Source: Nocardia brevicatena NBRC 12119
GTDB lineage: Bacteria; Actinomycetota; Actinomycetes; Mycobacteriales; Mycobacteriaceae
DNA length: 64,000 nt
Assembly: GCF_000308495.1 (NCBI RefSeq)
Contig: NZ_BAFU01000078.1
Span: 1 to 64,000 of the forward strand
Reading direction: 5' to 3'
Below the pieces are notes generated by a model. That model made no database searches, was not told the DNA's origin, and saw only the letters and a program-made list of their open reading frames with translations. How positions within the stretch are numbered: position 1 is the stretch's first letter; every line of letters begins with the position of its first letter. Shown here piece after piece: positions 33,901-44,369 of this stretch. A program made the translations under genes and the position numbers.

Positions 33901-34275
33901 TCATCGGTGCCGGAGGTCTGGTCGAAACTCTTCCAGACTCTTTGCGTTGGGATAGACGATATAGAACCGTGCGCCCTGCTCGGCGAGCTCGGCGAGTTCG
34001 ACGAAACGCCGTTTCCGCGGTTCCGCTGCGGTGGACCTGTCGCTGTCGCTGAGCAGCGCAGCGACAGCTGCGTACTTCTCGGCTTGAGCCCGTCGGGTGA
34101 TTTCGTCGAACGTGTATTGCAGCCGTCTTCCTTCCTCACAGGTCAGAGAGATTTCAGGGCCGCTCATGCGAACCACACGGTAGGCCGGTTGACCGTCTTC
34201 TGTTCCGGTTTCGAACCAGACCGGCAGATGATAGTCGGAGTGAACCATCTCGGTTCTCGTCGGCTCGAAGGTCAT
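33901..34275 (-). CDS. Conserved-looking hypothetical protein
   Basis: 124-residue soluble protein that I do not recognise. The N-terminal half is rich in beta-type sequence (HSDYHLPVWFETGTEDGQPAYRVVRMSG), followed by a charged helical part (LQYTFDEITRRAQAEKYAAVAALL) and a basic patch (AEPRKRRFVELAELAEQ). No signal peptide or membrane helix. Start supported by AGGA 5 nt before the ATG at 34275. It converges on the MmyB-like regulator gene (16 nt apart), and a palindrome just upstream suggests it is regulated. Confidence 0.6.
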   Translation of the reverse strand: MTFEPTRTEMVHSDYHLPVWFETGTEDGQPAYRVVRMSGPEISLTCEEGRRLQYTFDEITRRAQAEKYAAVAALLSDSDRSTAAEPRKRRFVELAELAEQGARFYIVYPNAKSLEEFRPDLRHR

Positions 34276-34294
34276 GGCTTCCTTGCCAGAAGTC

Positions 34295-34309
34295 GTGTAT
34301 ATGGTACAC
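34295..34309. promoter_or_regulatory. Palindrome upstream of the unknown gene
   Basis: GTGTATATGGTACAC: 5-bp arms GTGTA/TACAC around a 5-nt centre, 20-34 nt upstream of the start at 34275 on the minus strand and next to a TATA-rich stretch. Position suits an operator overlapping the promoter. Confidence 0.4.
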
Positions 34310-34549
34310 CGGACAATGTATAGCCGTGCGGGCGCCCGTCGCGGCCATGTTCCCGGTGGTAGGCTGCGCCAGGCCGGTGACCGGCCGCCGCCGTGGGTCT
34401 ACAGAGTTTCCACGTAGGGCTGCATGCACCTTGCCTTACCCGCTCTATCTGCGAGAACGTGGAATACGGAGCGGTGCGGAAGCTGCGTCTCATAAGCACA
34501 GAGACCTTTCTCGGTCGGTCCTCATGTGGAATTTTGAGGGAATAATCGA

Positions 34550-34693
34550 TGAATGTCAATGGAATCTTTCCGCGCACCGACGGCTACGATGAGACTCACC
34601 GGCACTTGATTTCGCCCCTCGAACGCAGCAGGCGCACGGAAATCTCGTCCTGCCGGCTCACCATCTGCCGCACCCGGTGCGCTCGGTGGTGAT
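34550..34693 (+). CDS. Doubtful short ORF
   Basis: 47 codons from an ATG at 34550 preceded by AGGGA at about 8 nt. The sequence begins MNVNGIFPRTDGYDETHRHL and then turns Arg/Cys-rich and stops, which looks like out-of-frame reading. It may be the intact start of a broken gene. I recognise no family. Confidence 0.15.
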
Positions 34694-34766
34694 CGCTATC
34701 CCGGAAAGGTCTGTCCGCCAGGTAGTTCCACCGAATATATCGGTGAGGGCGGGTTTTCGGTGGCGT

Positions 34767-36131
34767 TCAGGACGGCGGTGCGGTCGGCGCCGTGGCGCGT
34801 AGGTGGACGGTGACGGGGAGGTGATCAAGTTCCAATGTGGCACGTGCGACTTCGTGGCCGGTGGCTTCTGGGGCCAGTTCCAGGCGCGTGCGTGCGGTAA
34901 TCGTGGCGAGAATGGTGACTGCTTCGTACCAGGCGAATGGTTCTCCGATGCAGTTTCGGTTGCCGATGCCGAAGGGTTGATATGCGCCGGAACGGGTCAC
35001 GTCTTTGCGGTATTGCGGTGTCCATCGGTCGGGGTCGAACCGTGCCGGTTCGTCGAAGTACTTCGGGTCGTTGTGCAGTGTGTAAGGCGAGTAGAAGAGT
35101 GTGGTGCCCGCGGGTAGCGTGACCCCGCCGAGGTCGAGTTCTTCGATCGCTTCGCGGGTGCCGAGCCATGTGGGTGCGTACCGGCGTAGCGTTTCTGCCA
35201 CTACTCGTTCGGTGTATTCGAGGTTTCGGATATTGTCGGCGGTGACCGGGCCGCCGTGTAGCACCTCGGCGACTTCCTTTTCGACACGTTCCCGTATGTC
35301 GGCGCGCCGGGTCAACTCGTAGAAGGCGAAAGCCAGGGTGTTGGCGGTGGTTGCGAACCCGGCGGCATAGAGTGTCATCACTTCGTCGTGGAGCTCGTGA
35401 TCGGTGAGTCCGGTGCCGTCGTCGAACCGTGCCGCGAGCAGCATCGATACCAGATCGCCGTAGTCGGTGTCGCTTGCTCGGTATTCGGCGATGATACGGT
35501 CGATCGCAGCGGAGAGCCTGTACACCGCGGCGTCGAACGTGCGGTTGCGCAGCGGGACGTGGGCCAGCCAGGGCAGCAGTGTGCGTTTGGGTAACTCCTC
35601 GACGATAACCGGGAACGAACGCAGCGACTCGGCGATCACCTCTTCACCGAGTTCGCTGGCGAACAATGCCTTTGCGACGATCCGCATGGCCAGCACTCGC
35701 ATCTGCTCGTCGAGTTCCAGTCGGACACCGTCACCCCAGCTGTCGACCATGGCGTTGGCTTCTTGCTGCATGATCTGCACGTAGCCGGCGATTTTCTCGC
35801 GATGAAAGGCCGGCGCCATCAGACGGCGATGCCGCATGTGCTTGGGCTCGGTCGAGATCGACAGGCCGTCACCCAACAGTGCTCGCATAGCCTCGAAGAA
35901 CGCTCCCTTCTCGACACTGTGTGCCGGTTTGCCGCGCAGCAACGAATCGATCAACTCCGGTGTGGTCACCAGGTATGCGTCCTTGCTGCCCAACCGGATT
36001 CGCACCAGTGGCTCCGGCATGCGGTGCAGTTCGGCGAAAAACTCCAATGGTTTGTGTCGTAGTAGTAGGCCGTGGCCGATGATCGGCCATGCTCGCTGTA
36101 CGGGGCAGCCAACAGCAGTGTTCGTACTCAT
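34767..36131 (-). CDS. Cytochrome P450 with altered I-helix motif
   Basis: Heme monooxygenase of 454 aa. Seen: the K-helix ExxR (AETLRRYAPTWLG), the PERF-like region ARFDPDRW, and the heme loop FGIGNRNCIG with its Cys ligand near residue 407. The I helix reads AAGFATTANT where the family norm is AGxE/DTT, so the acidic proton-relay residue is replaced by Ala while the Thr pair is kept. Overall it resembles terpene/fatty-acid oxidising P450s. The ATG at 36131 begins STNTAVGCPVQRAW, a usual P450 N-terminus; an upstream ATG at 36212 gives non-homologous sequence and would cover the operator repeats. No ferredoxin or reductase gene is adjacent, so it must use partners from elsewhere. Confidence 0.92.
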   Translation of the reverse strand: MSTNTAVGCPVQRAWPIIGHGLLLRHKPLEFFAELHRMPEPLVRIRLGSKDAYLVTTPELIDSLLRGKPAHSVEKGAFFEAMRALLGDGLSISTEPKHMRHRRLMAPAFHREKIAGYVQIMQQEANAMVDSWGDGVRLELDEQMRVLAMRIVAKALFASELGEEVIAESLRSFPVIVEELPKRTLLPWLAHVPLRNRTFDAAVYRLSAAIDRIIAEYRASDTDYGDLVSMLLAARFDDGTGLTDHELHDEVMTLYAAGFATTANTLAFAFYELTRRADIRERVEKEVAEVLHGGPVTADNIRNLEYTERVVAETLRRYAPTWLGTREAIEELDLGGVTLPAGTTLFYSPYTLHNDPKYFDEPARFDPDRWTPQYRKDVTRSGAYQPFGIGNRNCIGEPFAWYEAVTILATITARTRLELAPEATGHEVARATLELDHLPVTVHLRATAPTAPPS

Positions 36132-36190
36132 GAGGGACCCCGGGGGTAGACAAGTGCAACAAGGTTCATGGTAGGCCTTCCGCCCCCTGG

Positions 36191-36224
36191 TTCGACGTCG
36201 AATCAGGGACAATTCGACGTCGAA
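36191..36224. promoter_or_regulatory. Twin tandem palindromes upstream of the P450
   Basis: Two identical 12-bp palindromes TTCGACGTCGAA at 36191-36202 and 36213-36224, in direct repeats with a 22-bp period (each followed by TCAGGG), i.e. about two helical turns apart. They lie 60-93 nt upstream of the P450 start and 16-49 nt before a small divergent ORF. This is a typical layout for cooperative repressor binding. Confidence 0.7.
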
Positions 36225-36239
36225 TCAGGGCAGATCGCG

Positions 36240-36479
36240 ATGCAGATCCCCGACCCGCAGTTCCACTCATCGCACAGCAAACCCCCGGAATCCGAACCTA
36301 CCGGTCGCACCGATTCGACACCGTCTGGTCACGGACGATCCGGTCCGATCCCCACGCACTACGTCGAACTGCGCAGACTTCTCGACCCCTACGCCCGCGA
36401 CCTCGCCCGCAGCATCGACGACGACCGACACCCACCGGCCAACCAGCATTTCCCGCCGGGGTCATCTACCGACCCTTGA
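36240..36479 (+). CDS. Small hypothetical ORF divergent from the P450
   Basis: 79 codons from an ATG 16 nt after the twin palindromes, with AGGG about 10 nt upstream. The first half is polar and Pro/Ser-rich; the second (THYVELRRLLDPYARDLARS) looks helical. I recognise no family, and it could be a chance ORF or the start of a broken gene. If real, it shares its control region with the P450. Confidence 0.3.
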   Translation: MQIPDPQFHSSHSKPPESEPTGRTDSTPSGHGRSGPIPTHYVELRRLLDPYARDLARSIDDDRHPPANQHFPPGSSTDP

Positions 36480-36739
36480 AACGCTCTGACCCGTTCCTCG
36501 GACCAAAAGCCGAGGTCAACTATCGCTCTTTGTCACATGTCCACCGGCAGCACCCGATCCGAGCGGCACACCGGCCGCCATACGCTTGCGCGACAGCCCG
36601 GCCATACGCTGCCTCGCCGGAGCATCCGACCATCGACACCAATCCCCAGGGGACCGACACCGAAGGCCGAACCACACCGAATTGATTGATGTCGTGCCGG
36701 TCGACAAGACGAGACCGACAATTCCGGTTCGCGGCGGGC
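36480..36739. other. Non-coding gap
   Basis: 260 bp between the small ORF and the TetR stop. No gene, clear hairpin or repeat was seen. Confidence 0.3.
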
Positions 36740-37339
36740 TCACCCCGATGCGGTCAGCGCCGACAGTGCCATTTTCCGCAGGACCGGCCTGCTACCGTTC
36801 CGAACCGATCGTGTGCTGTGCGGGGTGGAGTTGAGCAGACCGAATACCGCGTGCGCCTGCACCCGCGCGGTGTCATCGGCCAGCCCAGGACACAGATCAC
36901 GGAGCACCGACACCCAGACCTCCACATAACGGCGTTGGGTGCGGCGGATTTCGCGGCGTGCGGCATGGGGAACGTTGTCGAGATCGCGGTCCTGGATGCT
37001 GATGAGCTCCGGCTCGCCGAGGGCGAAGTCGAGATGGAAGTCGACCAGTCCGGCCAGCGCCTCCTCCGGTGTGGCGGCCCGCGACACCACCGCGGTGCCG
37101 CCGTCGAGCAACCGCCGGCTCACTCCGACCAGCAACTCCACCAGCAGTGCTTCCTTGTTCGGGAAGTGCCGGTATACGGCGGGGCCACTGATACCGACGG
37201 CGGCGCCCAGATCGTCCAGGCGCATACCGAGGAATCCGCGTTCGGCGATCAGCCGGGCGCCGGCGGCGAGCAACTGCTCCCGCCGTTGCGCCTTCTGCTG
37301 TTCGCGGCGGGTGGGCAGGGCGGGCTCGGTATCGGTCAC
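36740..37339 (-). CDS. TetR-family regulator of the leucine-degradation cluster
   Basis: Repressor of 199 aa. N-terminal HTH (residues ~12-58): [20 protein letters not shown], then [20 protein letters not shown] and [10 protein letters not shown], followed by a TetR C-terminal ligand domain. Start assigned to the GTG at 37339 because AAGGAG lies 7 nt upstream; the ATG at 37369 has no such site. It is divergent from accD1 across about 95 bp containing an inverted repeat, the arrangement of Rv2506/accD1 in M. tuberculosis. It therefore probably represses accD1-accA1 and downstream genes, and may sense an acyl-CoA intermediate (inference). Confidence 0.9.
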   Translation of the reverse strand: MTDTEPALPTRREQQKAQRREQLLAAGARLIAERGFLGMRLDDLGAAVGISGPAVYRHFPNKEALLVELLVGVSRRLLDGGTAVVSRAATPEEALAGLVDFHLDFALGEPELISIQDRDLDNVPHAARREIRRTQRRYVEVWVSVLRDLCPGLADDTARVQAHAVFGLLNSTPHSTRSVRNGSRPVLRKMALSALTASG

Positions 37340-37372
37340 CAACACTCTCCTTCCGCCGGCCCTGGACATCTC

Positions 37373-37417
37373 GGTTAGTCAAGATTAACCTCAATTCCAG
37401 TTATCAGCGACTAACTG
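37373..37417. promoter_or_regulatory. Inverted repeat in the TetR/accD1 divergent promoter
   Basis: CGGTTAGTC near 37372-37380 faces GACTAACTG near 37410-37418 (one mismatch in nine), with GATTAACC and TTATCAG between. It lies just upstream of accD1 and is a likely binding zone for the adjacent TetR protein. Confidence 0.45.
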
Positions 37418-37434
37418 AACGACAGGATGACGCG

Positions 37435-39071
<1,637 letters not shown>

Positions 39072-39072
<1 letters not shown>

Positions 39073-41426
39073 TGACAATGATGATGAACAAGAACCGGCC
39101 CCTGCCGTTCGATACCGTATTGGTGGCCAATCGGGGTGAGATCGCGGTGCGCGTCATCCGCACCCTGCGCGCCATGGGCCTGCGGTCGGTCGCGGTGTAC
39201 AGCGATGCCGACGCGGGTGCCCGGCATGTGCGCGAGGCCGATACGGCCGTGCGGCTCGGACCGGCCGCGGCGCGGGAGAGCTATCTGGATATCGCCGAAG
39301 TGGTGAACGCGGCGCGCCGCACCGGCGCCCAGGCGGTGCATCCCGGGTACGGGTTCCTCTCCGAGAACGCCGCCTTCGCCGCGGCGCTGGCCGAGGCGGG
39401 GATCGTCTTCCTCGGCCCACCCGTCCGGGCGATCGAGGTGATGGGCGACAAGATCACCGCCAAGACCACGGTCGCGGCGTCCGGTGTCCCGGTGGTTCCG
39501 GGAATCGCCGAACCCGGTCTCACCGACGCGGCGCTGCTCGAGGCGGCCGCCGAGATCGGCTACCCGGTGCTGGTGAAACCGTCGGCCGGTGGCGGAGGGA
39601 AGGGGATGCGCCTGGTCACCGACCCCGCGCGTCTGCCGGACGCGCTGGCGAGCGCGCGGCGGGAAGCGGCCGCGGCGTTCGGGGACAACACCCTGTTCCT
39701 GGAGCGTTTCGTTACCCGGCCCCGGCATATCGAGGTGCAAATCCTCGCCGACACCCACGGCACCGTCCTGCACCTGGGGGAACGCGAATGCAGTCTGCAG
39801 CGCCGGCACCAGAAGGTGATCGAGGAAGCACCGTCGGCGCTGCTGGACCCCGCCACCAGGGAACGAATCGGCGCGGCCGCCTGCGCCACCGCGCGCAGCG
39901 TCGACTATGTGGGCGCGGGCACCGTGGAGTTCATCGTCTCCGCCGACCGCCCGGACGAGTTCTTCTTCATGGAGATGAACACCCGGCTGCAGGTGGAACA
40001 CCCGGTCACCGAAATGGTCACCGGCGTGGACCTGGTGGAATGTCAGATCCGGATCGCCGCCGGGCAGCGGATCGGGGCGGCACAGGAAGATATCCGGCTC
40101 GTCGGGCATGCCGTGGAGGCCCGCATCTACGCCGAGGACCCCGGCCGCGGTTTCCTGCCGACCGGCGGCACCGTACTCGACCTGAGGGAGCCCGGGGGAC
40201 CGGATATCCGGGTGGATTCCGGTATCGAGGTGGGCAGCGTGGTCGGCAGCGACTACGACCCCATGCTGGCGAAGATCATCGCCTACGGCCACGACCGGCA
40301 CGAGGCACTGGCCAGACTGGACCGCGCACTGGCCGATACCGTCCTGCTCGGCATGCCCACCAATATCGAATTCCTGCGTTTCCTGTTGGCCGATCCGGAT
40401 GTGGCGGCCGGACGACTCGACACCGCCCTCCTCGACACCCGGGCCGCCGACTTCCGTCCCGCGCCGGTTCCCGACGACGCCTTCGCCGCGGCGGCCGTGT
40501 ACCACTGGCTGAGCCTATGGCCCGAATTCCCCGCCGACCCGTGGACCGTGCCGTCCGGATGGCGACTCGGTGGGCCCGCCCCGGTTCCCCTCCGCCTGGT
40601 GGGCGGCAACCGGGTGGAGCACGTGTACTTGAGCGGTACCCCCGAGGCGGCCGAACTGCGTCTCGGTGACGGGGAACCCGTACCGATCGCGGCCGAAACT
40701 CTCCGCGCGGGCGTACTCACGACGACCCTCGCCGGTATCCGCCGCGACTACCGCGTCGTCGAACACGGGGGACACCTGTGGTTGGCCGGCGCGTCCGGGG
40801 TGGCGGTACTGCGGGAACTCGCCGAAGAGCCCGTGCGCGGCGGAGGGCTCGACACCCACGACGCCGAAATCCGCAGTCCCATGCCGGGTTCGGTCATCGC
40901 CGTCAACGCCGTTTCCGGCAGCACCGTGGCCGCCGGCGCCCCGGTGCTCGTGGTGGAGGCGATGAAGATGGAGCACTCCCTCACCGCTCCCCTGGCGGGC
41001 ACCGTCGAGGTGCTGGTCGCTCCCGGCGCCCAGGTCCGGCTCGACGAGGTACTGGCCCGGATACACCCGAATACGGACGTATCCGGTCCCGATACCGCCG
41101 AGGCCGCGGCGAACCGTTCCGGGCCATCCACGGGGACCGCCGATATGCCGACCGGACCCGAGGGCGCGACAACACCTCTCACGCAGCCCTTCGACCCTGC
41201 TTCGCCGTCCGCACCGGCCGGAGCCGGCGGGGCCCCGAAACCCTCTTCGGAACACCCCGATGGCGCACGCCCGACCTCCGATTCGGCGAAGCCGACCGAG
41301 GCCGCACCGATGGCGTCCGCCGCACAGTCGACCACCCAACCCGTGTCCGCGCCATCGACTGCTCCGACGGATTCCTCCCGGGAACCCGCCGAGTCGAGTG
41401 GCTCCGGCACCCCGACCAGGAAGTGA
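39072..41426 (+). CDS. accA1: Biotin carboxylase/BCCP subunit AccA1 with long disordered tail
   Basis: Alpha subunit (784 aa) that carboxylates its own biotin with ATP and bicarbonate. Seen: biotin carboxylase domain from [37 protein letters not shown]-grasp GGGGKGMR (~residues 174-181), [19 protein letters not shown], and a biotinyl domain with VEAMKMEH (Lys ~632). Family members end about 30-40 residues after that lysine. Here a further ~117 residues (41074-41423) follow that are almost only Pro, Ser, Thr, Ala, Gly and acidic residues, so probably disordered. The start is one of several ATGs (39072, 39078, 39081, 39084). Coupled to accD1, and followed after 7 nt by the dehydrogenase gene. 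Confidence 0.95.
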
Positions 41427-41433
41427 GCATCAG

Positions 41434-42594
41434 GTGACCGATTTCCTGTCAACCGGCACCCTGCCCGACCACTACCGCGATCTGGCCCTGACCGTCCGGG
41501 ATTTCGCCGACAAGGTCGTGGCCCCGGTCGCGGCGAAACACGATGCCGAACACAGTTTCCCGTACGAAGTGGTCGCCGGAATGGCCGAGATGGGACTGTT
41601 CGGGCTGCCCTTCCCCGAGGAGTACGGCGGTATGGGCGGCGACTATTTCGCCCTGTGCCTGGCCTTGGAGGAACTCGGCAAGGTCGACCAGAGCGTGGCC
41701 ATCACCCTGGAGGCCGGCGTCTCGCTGGGCGCCATGCCGATCTACCGGTTCGGCACCGACGCCCAGAAGAAACAATGGCTGCCGCAGCTGGCCACCGGCC
41801 GCAACCTGGCCGCCTTCGGCCTCACCGAACCGGGCGCGGGCAGCGACGCGGGCGGCACCCGCACCACCGCCGTCGAGGACGGCGACCACTGGGTGATCAA
41901 CGGCAGCAAACAGTTCATCACCAACTCCGGCACCGATATCACCACCCTGGTGACGGTGACCGCGGTGACCGGGCAGCGGGACGGCACGAAGGAGATCTCC
42001 ACCATCCTGGTGCCCACCGACACCCCCGGTTTCACCGCCGAACCCGCCTACAACAAGGTCGGCTGGAATGCCTCCGACACCCATCCGCTCGCCTTCACCG
42101 ATGTCCGGGTGCCGCGGGAGAACCTGCTCGGTGAACGTGGCCGCGGCTACGCCAACTTCCTGCGCATCCTGGACGAGGGCCGTATCGCCATCGCCGCACT
42201 GGCCACGGGGGCGGCGAAGGGTTGCGTCGACGAAAGTGTCCGCTACGCGGGGGAACGCGAGGCCTTCGGTAGGGCGATCGGCCGCAACCAGTCCATCGCC
42301 TTCAAGATCGCCCGGATGGAGGCCCGCGCCCATACCGCCCGCACCGCCTATTACGACGCCGCCGCGCTCATGCTGGCCGGAAAGCCGTTCAAGAAGCAGG
42401 CGGCGATCGCCAAACTGGTGGCGAGCGAGGCCGCCATGGACAATGCCCGCGACGCCACCCAGATCTTCGGCGGCTACGGCTTCATGAACGAGTACCCGGT
42501 GGCCAGGCACTACCGGGACAGCAAGATCCTCGAAATCGGCGAGGGAACCACGGAAGTCCAGTTGATGCTGATCGGACGGGAGCTGGGGCTATGA
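41434..42594 (+). CDS. Acyl-CoA dehydrogenase (FadE19-like)
   Basis: FAD enzyme (386 aa) oxidising a short/branched acyl-CoA to the 2-enoyl-CoA, upstream of the carboxylase step. Seen: FPEEYGGMGGDYFALCLALEE, the flavin-binding AAFGLTEPGAGSDAGGT (~residues 125-141), WVINGSKQFITNSG, and the C-terminal IFGGYGFMNEYPVARHYRDSK then EIGEGTTEVQ. The Glu in GEGT is at the usual MCAD-type catalytic position, whereas isovaleryl-CoA dehydrogenases have Ala there, so the exact substrate is open. Start is a GTG at 41434, 7 nt after accA1. Same position as fadE19 in M. tuberculosis. Confidence 0.94.
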   Translation: MTDFLSTGTLPDHYRDLALTVRDFADKVVAPVAAKHDAEHSFPYEVVAGMAEMGLFGLPFPEEYGGMGGDYFALCLALEELGKVDQSVAITLEAGVSLGAMPIYRFGTDAQKKQWLPQLATGRNLAAFGLTEPGAGSDAGGTRTTAVEDGDHWVINGSKQFITNSGTDITTLVTVTAVTGQRDGTKEISTILVPTDTPGFTAEPAYNKVGWNASDTHPLAFTDVRVPRENLLGERGRGYANFLRILDEGRIAIAALATGAAKGCVDESVRYAGEREAFGRAIGRNQSIAFKIARMEARAHTARTAYYDAAALMLAGKPFKKQAAIAKLVASEAAMDNARDATQIFGGYGFMNEYPVARHYRDSKILEIGEGTTEVQLMLIGRELGL

Positions 42595-43133
42595 ACACGG
42601 CCGAGAAGGACTCGGGTTTCTCCGCGGACGCGGAGTTCGACACCACCGGTATGCGCCGGGTGGTGCAGACCGGCAAATGGTTCGAGGAACTGGAAACCGG
42701 GGTGGTATACGAGCACCGGCCGGGCCGCACCATGACCGAGGCCGACAATGTGCTGTTCAGCACGCTGTCGATGAACCCTCAGGGACTGCACGTCGACCGG
42801 GCCTACAGTGAGGCCACCGAGCCGTTCAACGAGCGCCTGATGAACTCGCTGTTCACCCTCGGCGTTCTGGTGGGGCTGTCGGTGGCGCATCTGACCCAGG
42901 GCACCACGGTCGCCAATCTCGGTTTCGAGCAGGTGAAGTTCCCGGCCCCGCTCTTCCACGGCGACACCCTCTACGCCGAAACCGTGGTGCTGGCCAAACG
43001 CGAGTCGAAGAGCCGCCCCGGCACCGGCATCGTCACCTTCCGTCACACCGGCCGCAACCAGCACGGCACCGTGGTCGCCGTCGCCATCCGCCACGCCATG
43101 ATCCGGCTGCGGCCCACTGGGGACGAGTCATGA
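42591..43133 (+). CDS. MaoC-family dehydratase
   Basis: Hot-dog-fold enoyl-CoA hydratase of 180 aa, homologous by position and sequence style to Rv2499c. Seen: GKWFEELETGVVYEHRPGRTMTEADNVLFS, where the aspartate in TEADN is the usual active-site acid, then MNPQGLHVDRAY (His partner) and NLGFEQVKFPAPLFHGDTLY. It would hydrate an unsaturated branched acyl-CoA between the carboxylase and the lyase, though the precise substrate is not known. Its ATG overlaps the dehydrogenase stop by 4 nt (ATGA), and its stop overlaps the citE start in the same way. Confidence 0.92.
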   Translation: MNTAEKDSGFSADAEFDTTGMRRVVQTGKWFEELETGVVYEHRPGRTMTEADNVLFSTLSMNPQGLHVDRAYSEATEPFNERLMNSLFTLGVLVGLSVAHLTQGTTVANLGFEQVKFPAPLFHGDTLYAETVVLAKRESKSRPGTGIVTFRHTGRNQHGTVVAVAIRHAMIRLRPTGDES

Positions 43134-43966
43134 CGGACGAGTGGACCTCACCAGGGCCGGCCTGGCTGTTCTGCCCGGCCGACCGGCCCGAGCGGTACGC
43201 CAAGGCCGCAGCGGTGGCCGATGTGGTGATCCTCGACCTGGAGGACGGTGTCGCCGCGGCGGACAAACCCGCCGCCCGCAAGGCCCTGGTCGAAACCCCC
43301 CTCGCCCCGGACACCACCGTGGTGCGCGTCAACCCGGCCGGTACACCCGACCACGAACTCGATCTGGCGGCGCTCCGGGAAACCGACTACCGGCTGCTGA
43401 TGCTGCCGAAAACCGAATCGGCCGAGCAGGTGCGGTCCCTGACCGGCTACCTGGTGGTCGCCCTGGTCGAAACCCCCGCCGGAGTGTTGGCCTTCGAGCG
43501 GATCGCGCACGTGGACAACACCGTCGCGGTCATGTCCGGCGCGGAGGACCTGGTCGCCGCGCTCGGCGGCACATCGAGCCGGAAACCGGACGGCGGCTAC
43601 CGCGATGTCGCCCGACAGCTGCGCACCACGGGCCTGCTGGCCGCCAAGGCCCACGGTCGCCTCGCCCTGGACATGGTGTTCCTCGATATCCGCGATCTCG
43701 ACGGACTGCGTGCCGAGGCCGAGGACGCGGTCGCGGTCGGTTTCGACGCCAAGGTCGCCATTCACCCCGGCCAGGTCCCGGTCATTCGCGCCGCCTACGC
43801 ACCCTCCCCGGAGGAGGTCGCCTGGGCCCGCGGCGTTCTGGCCGAGGCCCCGGACCACCGCGGTGTCTTCGCCTACGAGGGCCGAATGGTCGACGCCCCT
43901 CTTCTGCGCCACGCCGGACACATAGTCCGTCGCGCAAGTTCCTCCGATACCGCCGAAAAGAGGTGA
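43130..43966 (+). CDS. citE: CitE-like beta-hydroxyacyl-CoA lyase
   Basis: HpcH/HpaI-type TIM-barrel lyase of 278 aa, matching Rv2498c by position. Seen: PAWLFCPADRPERYAKAAAVADVVILDLEDGVA at the N-terminus (acidic metal-side residues in DLEDGV), RVNPAGTPDHELDLAAL, VALVETPAGVLAFERIA with the metal-binding Glu, MSGAEDLVAALGG, and the C-terminal GFDAKVAIHPGQVPVI. It lacks the CitD/CitF partners of true citrate lyase, so it acts alone on a CoA ester, probably cleaving or forming a beta-hydroxy acyl-CoA in the leucine route. Last gene of the tightly coupled set. Confidence 0.92.
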   Translation: MTDEWTSPGPAWLFCPADRPERYAKAAAVADVVILDLEDGVAAADKPAARKALVETPLAPDTTVVRVNPAGTPDHELDLAALRETDYRLLMLPKTESAEQVRSLTGYLVVALVETPAGVLAFERIAHVDNTVAVMSGAEDLVAALGGTSSRKPDGGYRDVARQLRTTGLLAAKAHGRLALDMVFLDIRDLDGLRAEAEDAVAVGFDAKVAIHPGQVPVIRAAYAPSPEEVAWARGVLAEAPDHRGVFAYEGRMVDAPLLRHAGHIVRRASSSDTAEKR

Positions 43967-44369
43967 AACACCAAGGCTCACCGGCCCGAGCGCTCCACCT
44001 CGATGATCCGGGCCCGCCTCGGGTTCGGAGCGGACAACAGCGCAACAGATCAACATCGCCACACCCACGCGAGCACCACAGAGCACCGATAATCCGAAAC
44101 CGTCTCCCGGCACCCCGCTTCGGCGGTCGAGGCCGCATCCCGGGTCTGGACCGACCGGAGCGATTTCGCGCAGCGGAATCGGGAGTAGAGGGAAATCCGG
44201 GACATGAGAGCGGCCCCGACCGCGCCGTCGGGAAGTGGTGCAATTGAACGCAGCTTCCCGGAGCGAAGCGAAGGGCACAGTGGTGGGAGAACCCGAATCA
44301 CGGTCCGCGGCCCACGCCTCAGCACACGTCGCCGCGAACACCACCGAGCAACAGACCCAGGAGACCACA
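43967..44369. other. Gap between citE and aacS
   Basis: 403 bp, possibly with the aacS promoter. The aacS frame stays open upstream to 44235, but the sequence there has no family resemblance. No hairpin of note was seen. Confidence 0.35.

Larger units (their letters stand above)
34276..34766. other. Intergenic stretch, mostly without recognisable content
   Basis: About 490 bp between the unknown gene and the P450 stop. Apart from the palindrome near the left edge and one short doubtful ORF (34550-34693), I see nothing. Coding signal is weak in all frames, which may indicate decayed sequence. Confidence 0.4.
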
